Counted from the stretch's first letter, positions 30,582-41,962 are shown. The stretch is 64,000 bases of DNA from JAGOMW01 sp964644075 (GCA_964644075.1 CAZXUQ010000006.1:1-64000); one strand, 5' to 3'. The notes: a model not told the origin generated them from the letters alone. A program made the numbers and translations.

Positions 30582-31760
30582 CTATTTGTCAAAATTTTTT
30601 ATATACATCCCATCTCCAAAGCTAAAGAAACGGTATTTTTTCTCTATAGCTTCGCTGTATATATCGAGAGTATTTTCTCTCCCGAGGAGCGTGCTGACGA
30701 GGACAATGAGCGAAGATTCAGAGAGGTGAAAATTGGTAATAAGCTCGTCGACAATGGAGAGGGACCGACCTGGATAGAGGTAAATCTCAGTAAAAAATGT
30801 GATCACACTCTTTTCCTTATCGATCTGAGCCTCACTCGTATAGTTCATGGGTTCCATCTCTTTCGTGAGCGTATCCCAGTAGTCTCGAGTTTTCTTTTCC
30901 AGGAGAGATTTATCATCCTCGCTCAGTGTCAGCCAGAGATAGGGAAGGGACTCAAGGGTACGACAGACAGTTGTTCCTACCGCGACAATCTTTTCTCATG
31001 AGGACTTAGTCTCTCGGATTATCTCGAATGTAGAGAGTGTCACTTCCGCGAGTTCCCTATGGATAGCATAATCTCTGACATCCTCTGTAGTAATCCCCTG
31101 AAATGTCCCGAGTCCGACATGAAGTGTGGTATAAAAACGTCTATTGGGAAGACGCTCAAGCAGTGCAGAAGTAAAGTGAAGCGATGCTGTCGGTGCTGCG
31201 ACGGATCCATCTTTCTCTGCAAATGATGTCTGGTAGTCAACTTCCTTTTCTTTCTTGTATTCGATATATGGAGGGAGAGGCAGTTCACCGTATTTGCGCA
31301 TGACCTCCTCGATCGGAGCTCCGTGCGCCTCGAGTATCCTCCCACCCTCTGTTTTGTCGATCACTTCGAGAGAGATATCTTCTCTGAGAAAAATTTTTGT
31401 TCCATTTCGGAATTTTTTCCCAGGACGAATAAGCGCCTCAAATCGATTATCTCATTTTTTTGCGAGGAAAAGAATCTCCCCATCCTCGATAGTTCCTCTT
31501 TTCCCATTCACATCCTCGAAGTACACATGAGAGAGTCGTATGCGGGCAGGAAGAACTCGAGAATTATTGAAGAAAAGAACCCGATCAGACTCGAGAAAGT
31601 CACCCAGATTCCAAAAAGTTGATTCATTTGCTATGCTTCAACTTGCTCGATCGATCACCATAAGACGAGCATCATGATGTGGATGTATGGCTTCCTGGGC
31701 TATGAGCTCATCTGGTAGAGTGTACCGATAGAGAGAGATGTCGTAGGAATGTGTACTCAT
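30582..31760 (-). CDS. queA: S-adenosylmethionine:tRNA ribosyltransferase-isomerase
   Basis: 392 aa. QueA transfers the ribosyl part of SAM to preQ1 in tRNA, the penultimate step of queuosine synthesis. Signatures: YRYTLPDELIAQEA at the start, FNNSRVLPARI near 65, RPGKKFRNGTKIFL near 110, HGAPIEEVMRKYGELPLPPYI near 145, HVGLGTFQGI near 215. No other queuosine gene is in the window. Three TGA glycines. TATACT is about 20 nt upstream on the minus strand. Confidence 0.93.
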
Positions 31761-31852
31761 GAACGGAGAGATATCTGAAAGAGTATATAAAAAACATCGA
31801 TCTTTCCAATATTTTTTCTTTCTCTTTTTCAGTTTTTTTATATAGTGGATCT

Positions 31853-33262
31853 ATGTTTCGACTTCTTCTCCTCATCGTTTCTCTTTTTCTCCTCACGGCG
31901 TGCAGTCAGACCGAGCAGTCTCATAGTCCCTCTCTGACAGGAAACACTACAGTGACTACGCCTGTCGAGCTCGATCCTGATGAGAAGATCGCACTCGCTA
32001 AAAAACGAAAATCCTACATCAACCTTATCAGAAAATGAGATTTTTATGCGCTGAGAAACGCTCCACTGGAGGCACTCAGTGCATACCTCGAGGTCGCAGA
32101 AAAACTCCCGCAAGATCAAGTCATACAAAAAAAGATTGCTCATATTTACTTCCTCCTCAAAAACTGGTCGAAATCCTATAGTGGGTATGCGAAAATACCT
32201 CTCACTGAGCTTTCAGAAGATGAGAGAAGCGAACTCTTTCGTTCCCTGTTTTTCGATGAGACCCTCTTTGACCGTATCGGTGAACTCACACGGTATCAGA
32301 TAGGTTCATGATCGCTCGACTACTACCGTATCGTCGATACGTGCTATGGTGGTATCCACAACTGTATCCTCGCTATACAGGACTATAGTGGGAGCTCTGT
32401 AGATGTGCTCTCACTCCAGAATCAGATCCAAACAGCAGAAAAAATCTCACCCTCCCGAGAGTATCGAAATACGATGGTTGCACTGAAGTTTTATGAACAG
32501 AAAATGTATCGTGCAACGGTAAAAATCCTCGAAGAAGTCGAAAAAGAATTTCCAGATTACCAAGAAACAAAAAAGATCCTTGCATTTTCCTACTTCGCCC
32601 TCGGGAACTATGACGAGGCAAAAAAACGATTTCTCCAGTATCTCGATACACATCCTACTGATCTCGATACGATCACGAAGCTCGGTGAGACCTATGCACT
32701 CCTCTGAGACTATGCCTCATCCAACCTCTATCTCAATAACGCTATCCTCTCTGGATACACTCCGAAAACAAATCTCGAAAGACGCCTCGCCTATAACTAC
32801 TCCCAACTCTCTGATACTGTCGGTATGATGAAGGTACTCAACTACCTCCTCCAAGAAAGCGATGTCACCGAAGAGGACTATGCTGTAGCCATATCTCTCG
32901 CTCGAGGCGAATGAGACTATGTGCGTGCGCGAGCATGGGCAGAAGAGGCACTCACAAAATATCCAAATTCGGCGATGCTTACCCCCCTCTTTCTCTCGGT
33001 ACTACGACTTTCCTGAGACTTCAGTGGCGCGCTCGATGTGTTTGCTTCACTTCCAAAAGAAGTCCTCGAAAAAAATACCAACTTTCTCCTCGAAGAATGA
33101 CTCCTCCTCTCTGATATAGGAAAAGATATTGAGGCTACTCCACTTCTCGAAAAAGTCACTGAGACAGAAAACTGGCCTGATCTCGTAAGTGAAGCACAGC
33201 TTGCTCTCGACCGTATACAGTCACGAAAAACTCCCGAGCAAAATAATACTGGTTGGTGGTAA
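31853..33262 (+). CDS. TPR-repeat lipoprotein
   Basis: 469 aa. Signal peptide MFRLLLLIVSLFLLTAC with lipobox LLTACS, so it is lipid-anchored. The mature protein is made of helical pairs resembling tetratricopeptide repeats, e.g. RATVKILEEVEKEFPDYQET, FALGNYDEAKKRFLQYL. Six TGA glycines sit mostly at the turn before Asp-Phe/Tyr (GDFYAL, GDYASS, GDYVRA, GDFSGA). TATAGT ends exactly 6 nt before ATG. Probably scaffolds an envelope complex. Confidence 0.82.
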
Positions 33263-33278
33263 TTTTTCTTTTTCTCTT

Positions 33279-34544
33279 ATGTTTCGAAACGATTTTCCCG
33301 TATTTACGACGCACCCAGACCTCGTCTATCTCGACTCAGCATCGAGCGCACAAAAACCGAGAGCTGTCATCGATGCTATGCAGACGATGATGGAAGGGAA
33401 GTATGCCAATATCCACCGAGGATCGTATGATCTCTCAGAAATGGCGGAAGAAATATTTGAATCCTCCAAAGAATATGTGCGAAAAGCCATCGGAGCTCAG
33501 TCTCGGCATGAGATCGTCTATACGTACAATGCCACCTATGCTGCCAACCTTCTTGCTCGATCGCTCGTCAAATCAGGACTTCTCGTGAAATGAGACCGTA
33601 TTCTCCTTTCGCTTCTCGATCACCATGCTAATATTGTTCCCTGGCAAATCATCGCAGAGGAATATGGTATAGAGATCGACTGGATCGGAGTGACGGAGGA
33701 TGGGCGTATCGACTCCAGTGATCTCGAGAGGAAAATCACAGGCGCGAAACTCGTGACACTGACGGCAGCATCCAATGTCACTGGTGCTGTCACTGATTTT
33801 GCGACTATTCGTGATATTATTGCTCGTCATTGCGACGAAGGAAGCAATCCAGGTACCTCCTGAGACTCTGGATCGCCACGCTTCGCTCGCGATGACAGAA
33901 AACAGAAACCATTTCTCATCGTCGATGCATCTCAGGCACTTCCGCATTTCTCTCTCGATGTGGTATCTTCTGGTATTGATTTCCTCTTCGCGACGGGGCA
34001 CAAGGTCTTCGCTGACACAGGTATCGGTATGCTCTACGGTCGGAAAGATCTCCTCCAAAAGATGCTCCCAGCACTCTGCTGAGGTGGTGCGATCAACGCT
34101 GTGTCGACTACCTGATATGAGCCAGCATGACTGCCGTATCGCTATGAGCCCGGGACTCCGCATATTATCGGTGCTGCATCACTTGTTGCCGCGTTCCAGT
34201 ATATCGAGTCGGTTGGGGGATATAGTGTGATAGAAAAATATGAAAAAGAGCTCACTGAATATGCTCTCGAAAAGATCCGATTACTTCCATCTGGAGTTCG
34301 ACTTATCGGTCCTACCGAGAGTGATTATCGTGTATGAGTTTTTTCTTTTGCATTTGACCACCACCATCCTCGTGATGTCGCTGATACTCTCGCTGATGCT
34401 GGGATATGTGTGCGAGCAGGACATCACTGTACTGAGCCACTTCATACCTCTCTCGGACTCCCTGCCACTCTGCGTATGAGTCTCTCGATCTACAATACGA
34501 GGGAGGATGTGGATAAGTTTATGAAAGCTTTATGAGATATATAG
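33279..34544 (+). CDS. sufS: cysteine desulfurase SufS carrying an in-frame repeat insertion
   Basis: 421 aa PLP enzyme that takes sulfur from cysteine for Fe-S clusters and tRNA thiolation. Features: DFPVFTTHPDLVYLDSASSAQKP start, YTYNATYAANLLA, LLDHHANIVPW, PLP-lysine in FATGHKVFADTGIGMLYG, and active-site Cys in RAGHHCTEP. A 73-bp palindromic repeat (33825-33897) adds about 25 residues between IRDIIARH and FLIVDASQALPHF. It reads through in frame and includes a TGA Gly. About eight TGA in total. A degenerate IscU-like gene lies 2 kb downstream; no sufBCD here. Confidence 0.92.
33825..33897. repeat. palindromic interspersed element inserted in sufS
   Basis: Left arm CGTCATTGCGACGAAGGAAG then CAATCCAG, right arm CTGGATCGCCACGCTTCGC then TCGCGATGACA: imperfect inverted repeats of about 28 nt. 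Similar CGTCATTGCGA...GGATTGC palindromes are widespread bacterial repeats. Here it is translated within SufS. Confidence 0.8.
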
Positions 34545-34547
34545 TGT

Positions 34548-35330
34548 TTACGAAAAAACTCCGTGTGCAGTAATGACATCTCGTAGCTCAGAGATTTCCA
34601 TATTTTTTCCTCGGTTTCTATGGATCATGCGATGACAGTTCGCACAAAGTGGAATGAGGTTCGACATAGCATCAGCAATCGTTTTCTCAGTATTATCATT
34701 CTCATACTGAAAAATCGGATGTTTATGATGGATTTCGATAAATCATGTACCAATCTCTTTTCAGTAAAAAGTCTCAAAATTGAATAAGCAGCAATGACAC
34801 CATATTTGATCGTCTCGTGAAAAATAGTCGATAGCATAATCACGTAATTTTTTGGAGCGCTCGTAGGTGGTTGAGGTTTTTACTTTTCTCACACCCTCAA
34901 CTATGAGAAGATTTTCATCAAATATATTAAATTTTCTATCTTCTTCGATTCATTTTTCGACTTTTACGAGACTTTTTTTAAGGTCTTCCCATTCAAAGTC
35001 ATTGGAGAGGAGATACTGCGTGATGCCTTCATTTTTCTCCAAAAATAGGAGTCATGAAGGAGTAATCGAAAATCATCCTATACCTCATCGTTGCTCGTGC
35101 TTTGCATAACCATTCCTTTCGAATGTATCATGCGATTTTAGGTTTCCAACGATTTGCATAAATTTAATCTCACCAGGTCGAGATGGTGACGTCATGGCAT
35201 CTTCGCCTGTTGGTTTGAGAAGCAAAGCAAGCTTTTCTTTCAGCTCAGTTGTTGATATGAACCCGTCATTACTTATCTTCATGAGAAAAAGCGATGGAAG
35301 TACCAAATTTTGTTCGGTTATACGAGTCAT
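34548..35330 (-). CDS. HNH restriction endonuclease
   Basis: 260 aa. The C-terminal half holds a zinc-bound HNH nuclease: a CxxC (WCHCCLF), FIEIHHKHPIF, then NLIPLCANCHRMIHR, giving two Cys pairs and the catalytic His. The N-terminal half (MTRITEQNLVLPSLFLM, STTELKEKLALLL) looks like a winged-helix recognition domain. It begins 1 nt after the D12 methylase stop on the same strand, the standard layout of a type II restriction-modification pair. About six TGA glycines. Recognition site unknown. Confidence 0.82.
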
Positions 35331-35331
35331 A

Positions 35332-36492
35332 TTAATAGTTGGTGATAAGAAGATGTTCAACTTGTTTATCGTTCCTGTTCATGAAGCTTACGAGGTATTT
35401 TTTCTCAAAAGAAGTAATAGTAAGTCCACTATCTTTATAGAGATCAAAAATAAAGGGAGTATTTTTGATCACCATCATCCACTTTGCTTTGCAATCATGG
35501 ATAAGATATTTTGCGAGTCGTTCTTGATCTTTTTTTGCGAATTCATTTTGTGCATAGGTACTGAACTCTGTATCGTAGGGTGGGTCCAAAAACATGAAAT
35601 CTCATTTTTTTGGAGGGTATTTCTTCAGAAAAATCTCAAAATCTAAATCTTCCATAACCGTTTCTTCTAGGTGTTTCTGGAGTTCTCTTGATTCAAGGTA
35701 ATCAACTTTTCTTGAGAAGTTCTTTTTGTTGTACGCTATTCATCAATAGGGGACGTTAAACTCCCCATTTTTATTGTATCGGAACATCCCACTATAAGCG
35801 AAGTTTCTGATAAAAAGAAAGAGAGCAGAGGAGAATTCTGGTGATATATTTTGTTTTTCTCGGTGGTTATATATATATCGAAAGTGCATATAGAGAGCGC
35901 TTTTGAGAGCGGTTTCTATATTGTCCAATATATCTTTTTCAGGGAGAGTTTTTTTTATTCGTTCGAGCTCTTTCATCCTTTTTATTTTGCGAAAAAGGTT
36001 TTTTTGTATTTCTTGGAGAAAATGTTTTTCATCGACTTTTCCATTTTCAGAGTAGATGGTATGAAATTCTTTTCTATATCGAGAAATAAATCCAACTATC
36101 GCATCTCTTAAATATGCATCTTCATCACTCGTGCTGTTACTATAGTTACTGTAGAGATCCAGGAAAAATCATGTATTTTCTTCTGTTATGTCAGCCAGGA
36201 GCTTCCAGTTGTGAAGCATTTTTCGCAAGCAACTAAAAAAATTCTCTCGATTTTGTCGAGCCAAGTTTTTATAAAGAGATATCAGCTCTGATGACTTGTC
36301 GTTGATAAAATATTTTTCTGCAGATATAGCAGTATAAACTGATCAACCTCATACAAATGGCTCAAAGTAATTCACTATATTCTCTGGTATGTTGGGAAGT
36401 ATATATTTTAGTTCTTGTTCTTTTCCTCCTGGCCACTTCAAAATAGGTTCTAGATGAATATTTTTTTTTGGCTGTTTGGAGTTACTGTGCAT
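35332..36492 (-). CDS. D12-class (Dam-like) adenine-N6 DNA methyltransferase
   Basis: 386 aa. Target-protecting partner of the HNH nuclease. Order of motifs is alpha-class: PILKWPGGKEQEL near 14-26, SAM-binding FEPFVGGGSVY near 45, then a helical target-recognition region, and catalytic FLDPPYDTEF near 310. Two of the three glycines in GGG are TGA, so the enzyme cannot be made under the standard code. About eight TGA in total. Confidence 0.9.
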
Positions 36493-36542
36493 AGAAGTGA
36501 ACTCAAATGTATGAATTTCTCTCAAAAAGTAAAGAATTCTCT

Positions 36543-36944
36543 CTAGATCATAATATCACTAAAATCCTCTTTTTTCCCATCCTTTCTCCACTCATGAATA
36601 GCATTTTTCACCGCGAGGAGACCGATGAGAGAGGCATTGCGTCTGCGAGGAGAGATACCATCCCCGATGATCGAGTGTACCCATGACTCATCGTAGGTGA
36701 GGATATCATCGAGACAGAGTCACTCTACTGCCTCAAGTACGATCGCACTACAGGCAGTTGCTACGATCGACATATATCCATCGTATGATGCTTTTTGTAT
36801 AGATCCTTCCTCGATGAGGAGAAATACCTCGATCACATCAGCACAGACACGATTGTGTTCACGATATCGTATCGAAGCATCCTCCATGATATATTTGTTT
36901 GGAGGATTGTTTGAGTACTCGATGATGAGAGCGTTGGTATCCAT
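36543..36944 (-). CDS. IscU/SufU-like scaffold with degenerate cysteines
   Basis: 133 aa. The family pattern is recognisable: IIEYSNNPPNKYIMEDASI, then N-x-x-C-A-D-VIEVFLLIEEGSI, then GDGISPRRRNASLIGLLAVKN followed by AI. In true scaffolds three Cys hold the cluster. Here the first (VCAD) is kept, the second aligns with Ser (YMS-I; a Cys lies six residues on), and the third aligns with Asn (RRRNAS). It may serve as a sulfur acceptor or regulator and not a cluster scaffold. It overlaps the upstream gene by 1 nt (TAATG). Confidence 0.65.
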
Positions 36945-37936
36945 TAGTGGTGTCAGTGATCGTCATGTCATCCATGGTCTCCATCGTGACCGTGATCATC
37001 GTGGTGATCGTCATGTCCGTGTCCACTTCCATGATCAGCATCCCAGAGAGCATCTTTTTTTTTGCAGGCTTGGTAGGCTTCATACCAGGTCGCCTCGATG
37101 AATATCTCGAGAGTCGAGTTTAGATGTACGATAACGAGAAAAAAGAGAAGACTAATTACGGCGAAAATCGAAAGGAGTACTACACTCACCTCCATGATCG
37201 TGAAAAATGTAATCACCGTCGATATGAGAAATGGGAGTATGAGAAAAAAGAGCGCAACGAGGATCGTCCTGAGGTAGAGGAGGATCATCGTATAGTAGAG
37301 ATGCATCGTGATACCGATATGCCTCACTGCCATTCCTGTCGATGATGAGAGTGCCGCGATGACTCACTTATTTTCGAATATGATAAAAAATTTCGTATAC
37401 GCAAAACACATATTGAGAAAAAACGCGAATATCAGGTAGCTCACCATTACCCAGGTAATCGTCTCGAAATATCCTTTCCCAAAAAGACGTAACAAGAGGA
37501 TGTAGAAAGTGACGATCGATAAAGGGCGAAAAATCGCGATAACGTTGTGTGCTTCAAAAAGAGGGAGAAAGTGACGAAATCCATCAAAAAGTCACTGGAG
37601 AGTGCGGTGAGGATTTTTTCCATCAGTTTTTCGGTATGTATGGATCATCTCTATAATCCCTCACTCAGCGAGTGGCGCGATGAAGATATAGAGGAAAAAG
37701 AGTATCCCGAAAGCAATCAATACCTCTGTAAAGTAGGTCTTATGAGCAAAGTCAGCAAGTGCAGAGAAAAATGCATCTTTTTTCTTGAACATGATCACGT
37801 AGGTGAAGGTGACCTGATACATGATCACGAGAAAAAGCCACGTCATCCCGATGAGTGAGGGGAAGAAGTTGAGCTTTTTGAGTGACGGAAATTTTGTGAT
37901 CATTTCCCAGGCATGCAGGACAATGTGTTCTTTCAA
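36944..37936 (-). CDS. multi-pass membrane protein with His-rich tail
   Basis: 330 aa from TTG 37936; ATG 37903 (319 aa) is the alternative. An in-frame TAG at 37984 rules out a longer form. Six or so membrane helices (FLVIMYQVTFTYVIMF, VLIAFGILFFLYIFIAPLAE and others), then a cytoplasmic or periplasmic tail packed with His, Asp and Gly ending GGHDDHGHH, which should bind Zn, Ni or Co. Its position right after a peptide-binding protein gene suggests one operon, but it does not look like an ABC permease. Four TGA glycines. Confidence 0.62.
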
Positions 37937-37946
37937 GAAATGGATA

Positions 37947-40070
37947 TTAAAGTCTATGAAAAAGCCAAGAGAAGAAATCCCCTATTCATTTTCCTTCGAG
38001 TTTGAGAACGTATTGTTCTTTTATACTCGCTTCTCTGAGGAGTCCGTAGAGCGATGTGATATCTTGGAATGTTGATATTTGTTTGATCCCTTTGAGGTTT
38101 TTGTCAATATAGAGGGTATGGAGAGGGCTCGATATCGGGAGGAAAAATCCCTCCTTTTCTATATATGATTGGATATTTTGTTCTATTTCGCGAGTTTTCT
38201 CTGCTGTGGAGGATATACGGAGTGCAGCGAAGAGAGTGTCGAGATTTTTACTTTCTATTTTCGAGAAATTGATCCCATTTTTTGCTTCGCTTGAGAGAAA
38301 TATTTGTCCGATACGCGAGAGTCTTCCATTCGCTTCAAATCCCACAATGATACCATCGTATTCTTTTTTTCCGAGAGTCAGCATTTCTGTGAGTCACTTT
38401 CCATCGATTTGGGTGATCTCGCCTTTGACACCGAGGTGAGTCAGTGCTTCACTGACAGCTCCAGCGTAGATCGCGAGAGATCATGGCTCAGTGATATACA
38501 TGAGTCGAAATGTATATGGACTGAAGGTTGCATCATAGTAGTATCGAGGATCGAGTGCTTGTACCTTTATCTTTTCTGCATTCACGAGGTCGAGGCGTTT
38601 CTTGATGAGTTCTGGCGTATTGAGTTTTGCGAGAGCGGCGCCTTCTACGGTTTTTCTATCGTTTGCGAGTTTTTGCGCATCCTTCTCGTAGTAGATAGTG
38701 AGAGCATCGACGACACCACTTCCTGTGACAGTATTAAAGACCACCTCATACGTATTCTCTCCCTCCTTCACAGTTCCATCAGCGAGACTCACTTTGTATG
38801 AGAAACGATTATTTCCAGGGAGGTATTCTTTGAGGGTATAACCATTGATAGATATCGCAGTCACTCAGACTGGGACACGTCCAGAGATGAGTATAGTACC
38901 ATCAGCTACCTCACTAAAATTTACTTTTTTCTTCGAAGGCACCTCTACATATTTATTGTCTTCGTAGGTGACACTTGATCCTGTGAGGACTCCTGTATCT
39001 TTTTCGAGGAGAGCCAGTTTCTCATCTGGTTTCGTATATCCGATGCTTCGCATCACATCGGCGAAGGTTTTTTCTATTTTTACTGGAGTACTGCCACTCC
39101 CACTTAGATCAAAAAGAGCACTGATTGGACGTTCTCCCTCGACGACTTTCCCATCGAGGTTGGTTTCTGCTTGGAGGACGATATGTTTGCGGATTTCGCT
39201 ATTGACCGTGTCAGTATTGAGAAAAAGACCTATATACTCATAGAGTGCATATTCATAGGGGGCAAATCGTGGTCCAAGCATCATTTTTTCTTCTTGTTTT
39301 CCTGGGACGATGATCGAGATATTTTCTGCTCACTGCTTGAGAGCTGATGTGTTTGGGAAGAAGAGAAAATGGTATTTATCGAGCCATCATTTTCCTGGGT
39401 TTTTCTCACTTTTTACGATCGTGATACGATCGTATCCGAGCTCACTATTTTTCTCTTTTTCGAGAAATGTATAGGACCCAGAGGTGATATATCCATCTTT
39501 GGAAAATCGCTCCGTCCGAATACGCTCGAGCATATCCGATCGTACGATCGGATAGGTGAGAAGATCGAGCATGAGTGAGCTTTTTTCTTTGTGAGATATT
39601 TGTATTTTTTCTCCATTTCCTGAGAGAGTCACTCCTGCGAGAAATGCTTTCATTTTCTCATTGGGTGGATTATTTTTGAAGGCTTGAAGTGTGGCGATGA
39701 TATCATCTTTCTGTATTTTGGTTCCATCTGACCAGGTATTTGTTCCATTGAGCGTACAGCTTACCTTTGAGAGATCGGCGATATCACAGTTGGCGATATC
39801 TCATTCGTAGGTTCCGAGACGATCATCGTACTTGAGAACTCCACGAAAAAGAAATGATAAAATCAAATCAGTTTGTTTATTCTGTCAGTAGGTGAGTGGG
39901 TTCGGGATTTCTGGAGCCTCCCCGACCAGACCGATGCTAATACTTCCTCATGGTACACCCATCGGAGCTCCACCCTCATATATATAGACTCCTATCAGAT
40001 GCAGGAAAAGTGCGAGAGAGACAATACTAAATGTCCACAGTACAGGAAGTCGAAATCTGCTCAGTTGCAT
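37947..40070 (-). CDS. extracellular solute-binding protein, family 5 (peptide-binding)
   Basis: 707 aa. An N-terminal membrane helix (LWTFSIVSLALFLHLIG) anchors it. LVGEAPEIPNPLTYGQNKQTD begins the OppA/DppA-like fold, with FLFRGVLKYDD and NGTNTWSDGTKIQKDDIIATL as family motifs. SIIVPGKQEEKMMLGPRF and RPISALFDLSG follow in the middle, after which about 100 residues of extra beta-rich sequence intervene (VTYEDNKYVEVPSKKK). About eight TGA. It likely binds peptides outside the cell. No permease or ATPase is adjacent. Confidence 0.82.
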
Positions 40071-40100
40071 GAAAATAATTTAGAAAATCAATCTTTTCCC

Positions 40101-40316
40101 TTAACCAATACAGTATGATGCGACTGCAAGAAGGATAAAGAGACCGACGAGTCCTATAGTGACAGTATGAAGAGTTTTTTCTGCACCACGTCGTTCGAAT
40201 TTTCCGAAGTCGTTGCTTCCTGGAACGACAGAGAGTCCTGTTCCCTTTGATTGGAGCATGACGACTACGACGATGATAAGTGCGAGGATGACGAGGAGAG
40301 TGTGTATGATCTGCAT
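40101..40316 (-). CDS. secG: preprotein translocase subunit SecG
   Basis: 71 aa. Two membrane helices around the conserved loop VVVVMLQSKGTGLSVVPGS, with an FERRGAEKTLH stretch before the second helix. SecG assists SecYE. I chose ATG 40316; the longer frame adds a hydrophilic leader foreign to the family. Confidence 0.93.
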   Translation of the reverse strand: MQIIHTLLVILALIIVVVVMLQSKGTGLSVVPGSNDFGKFERRGAEKTLHTVTIGLVGLFILLAVASYCIG

Positions 40317-40426
40317 GGTTTGGATGATAAGTGATGGATAACGAGACAAAATCCCGCGTATTGTATAAAAAAATCCAGTTTTTGCAAATTTTTGGCTTTT
40401 TTTGTATTTTATGGTAGTATCATCGT

Positions 40427-40840
40427 ATGAAGTCAATTTTTCTCTCCATCTCGATCCTCATATGTACCTGTGTTTCTCTCTTCTCAGCAGATCTTCTTTT
40501 CGCTGATGACAACATTACGAGTTCGAAATTTACCATTTCTCTCCAAAAAATGGATCCAGTAGGAGAAAACCATGCCTATGATCCCTCTGAGTACAGTGCT
40601 CAGGGTGCTGCGGCTTTTCTTCTCGATATGGTTGCTTCGGTCCTTCTGTTTGTTCTTCCTCTGATTGCTTGAGTATCCTTTATCATTGCTGGATACTACT
40701 ATGTCCTTTCCTGAGGTGATAGTGAGAAGGCAAGTAAGGCCAAAACTATCATCAAATGGAACCTTATTGCTATCGTCATCGCACTCTTTTCATACGTTCT
40801 TATCTATATTGTATCTTCGCTTTTGACGGGATCACTCTAA
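40427..40840 (+). CDS. VirB2/TrbC-like pilin subunit 1
   Basis: 137 aa. Signal peptide MKSIFLSISILICTCVSLFS, a short exposed region, then two membrane helices (AFLLDMVASVLLFVLPLIAG and NLIAIVIALFSYVLIYIV) joined by a GGDSEKASKAKT turn, the pattern of CPR type IV secretion pilins. Two TGA glycines. TAGTAT ends 6 nt before ATG, with TTGGCT 17 nt above. First of four paralogues in a row. Confidence 0.72.
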
Positions 40841-40846
40841 TTTTCT

Positions 40847-41191
40847 ATGAAATTTCTTTCTTTCATTCTCGCACTTTTGCCGATATCTGCCTTTGCTCTC
40901 GTTGGAAAGCCAGAAGATATAGTAGAAAATATCGATGTGAGCTCTAAACTCATCCAGCCCCGAGGTGGGATAGTGACGATCGTCGCGAGCATAATCCAAT
41001 ACGCTATCGGTATAGCGGGCATCCTCGCTGTCATAGGCATCACATGGTGAGGGATACAGATGGTACTCTCGACAGGAGATGATGAAAAACTCAAAAAATG
41101 ACGAAAAATGATGATTTACTCTCTTGTATGAGTTCTCGTCGCTGGTCTTGCTTATGGCATTGTCGATATTGTTGGTAATTTTAAAATCTAG
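40847..41191 (+). CDS. VirB2/TrbC-like pilin subunit 2
   Basis: 114 aa. Signal peptide MKFLSFILALLPISAFA, then two helices around GDDEKLKKGRKMMIY, with GGIVTIVASIIQYAIGIAGIL as the first helix. Three TGA glycines. 6 nt after the previous gene. Confidence 0.72.
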
Positions 41192-41197
41192 CATTCT

Positions 41198-41551
41198 ATG
41201 CAGAAATTCTTTTTTTCTCTTCTTGCTTCCCTCATGTCTCTTGAGACTGTTTTTGCCTCTGATACGATATCTACCGGGATCAACTTAGACGATCATGGTT
41301 TATTTACATCTCCAGAAAGAAAAGGACTCATCGACCTTCTCTCGTTTGCTCAGAGCGTTCTCGTGAAGGTTGTACTCCCGCTCGTGGTTGTCGGAGCATT
41401 TCTCTATATTGCCTACGAGCTCCTGACGGCAGAAGGGAATGAAGAAAAAATGAAAAAAGCCTGGAAAGCTGTTACCTTTAGTGCCCTCGGACTTGTCATG
41501 ATCGCACTTTCTTATGCTATTGTTGCTATTGTTTCACGACTTTCACTCTAA
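41198..41551 (+). CDS. VirB2/TrbC-like pilin subunit 3
   Basis: 117 aa. Signal peptide MQKFFFSLLASLMSLETVFA, then two helices around TAEGNEEKMKKAWKAVT. None of its glycines is TGA, unlike its siblings, so it may be the most highly expressed of the four. 6 nt after subunit 2. Confidence 0.72.
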   Translation: MQKFFFSLLASLMSLETVFASDTISTGINLDDHGLFTSPERKGLIDLLSFAQSVLVKVVLPLVVVGAFLYIAYELLTAEGNEEKMKKAWKAVTFSALGLVMIALSYAIVAIVSRLSL

Positions 41552-41555
41552 ATAT

Positions 41556-41960
41556 ATGATGAAATTTTTCTCACTCATACTTATTACTTTCTCTCTCTGT
41601 CTTCCAGTATTTGCTTCCACAGGTTGTAGCCTCGAAAATAAAAATGTGGCAGAATTTCTGAATGAATGCGCTCAGGGGACAGTCGGAATAGACCCATCTG
41701 GTACATCGAGTAATGAAGCATGAGTGCAAGATCGAATAACAAAAATTGCAAAGTGAGCAATATCTTTAGGAGCTCTCCTTGCTGTCGGTGCGATCGTCTG
41801 GGCGGGGATCCAGTATGTCAAAGCTTTTGGTGATGATGAGCAACTGAAAAAAGCAAAAACAACGGGTATTTACGCGGTCATAGGACTGCTTCTTATGATG
41901 GCTTCATTTTGATTGGTAGATATTTTTATCAATTTCTTATTCCAGATAACGTCGAAGTAG
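41556..41960 (+). CDS. VirB2/TrbC-like pilin subunit 4
   Basis: 134 aa. Signal peptide ending VFAS, a cysteine-containing exposed segment (TGCSLENKNVAEFLNECAQG), then two helices around FGDDEQLKKAKTTGIY. Three TGA glycines. Each of the four keeps an acidic-Lys turn between two helices, which marks them as one family. Confidence 0.72.
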
Positions 41961-41962
41961 AC

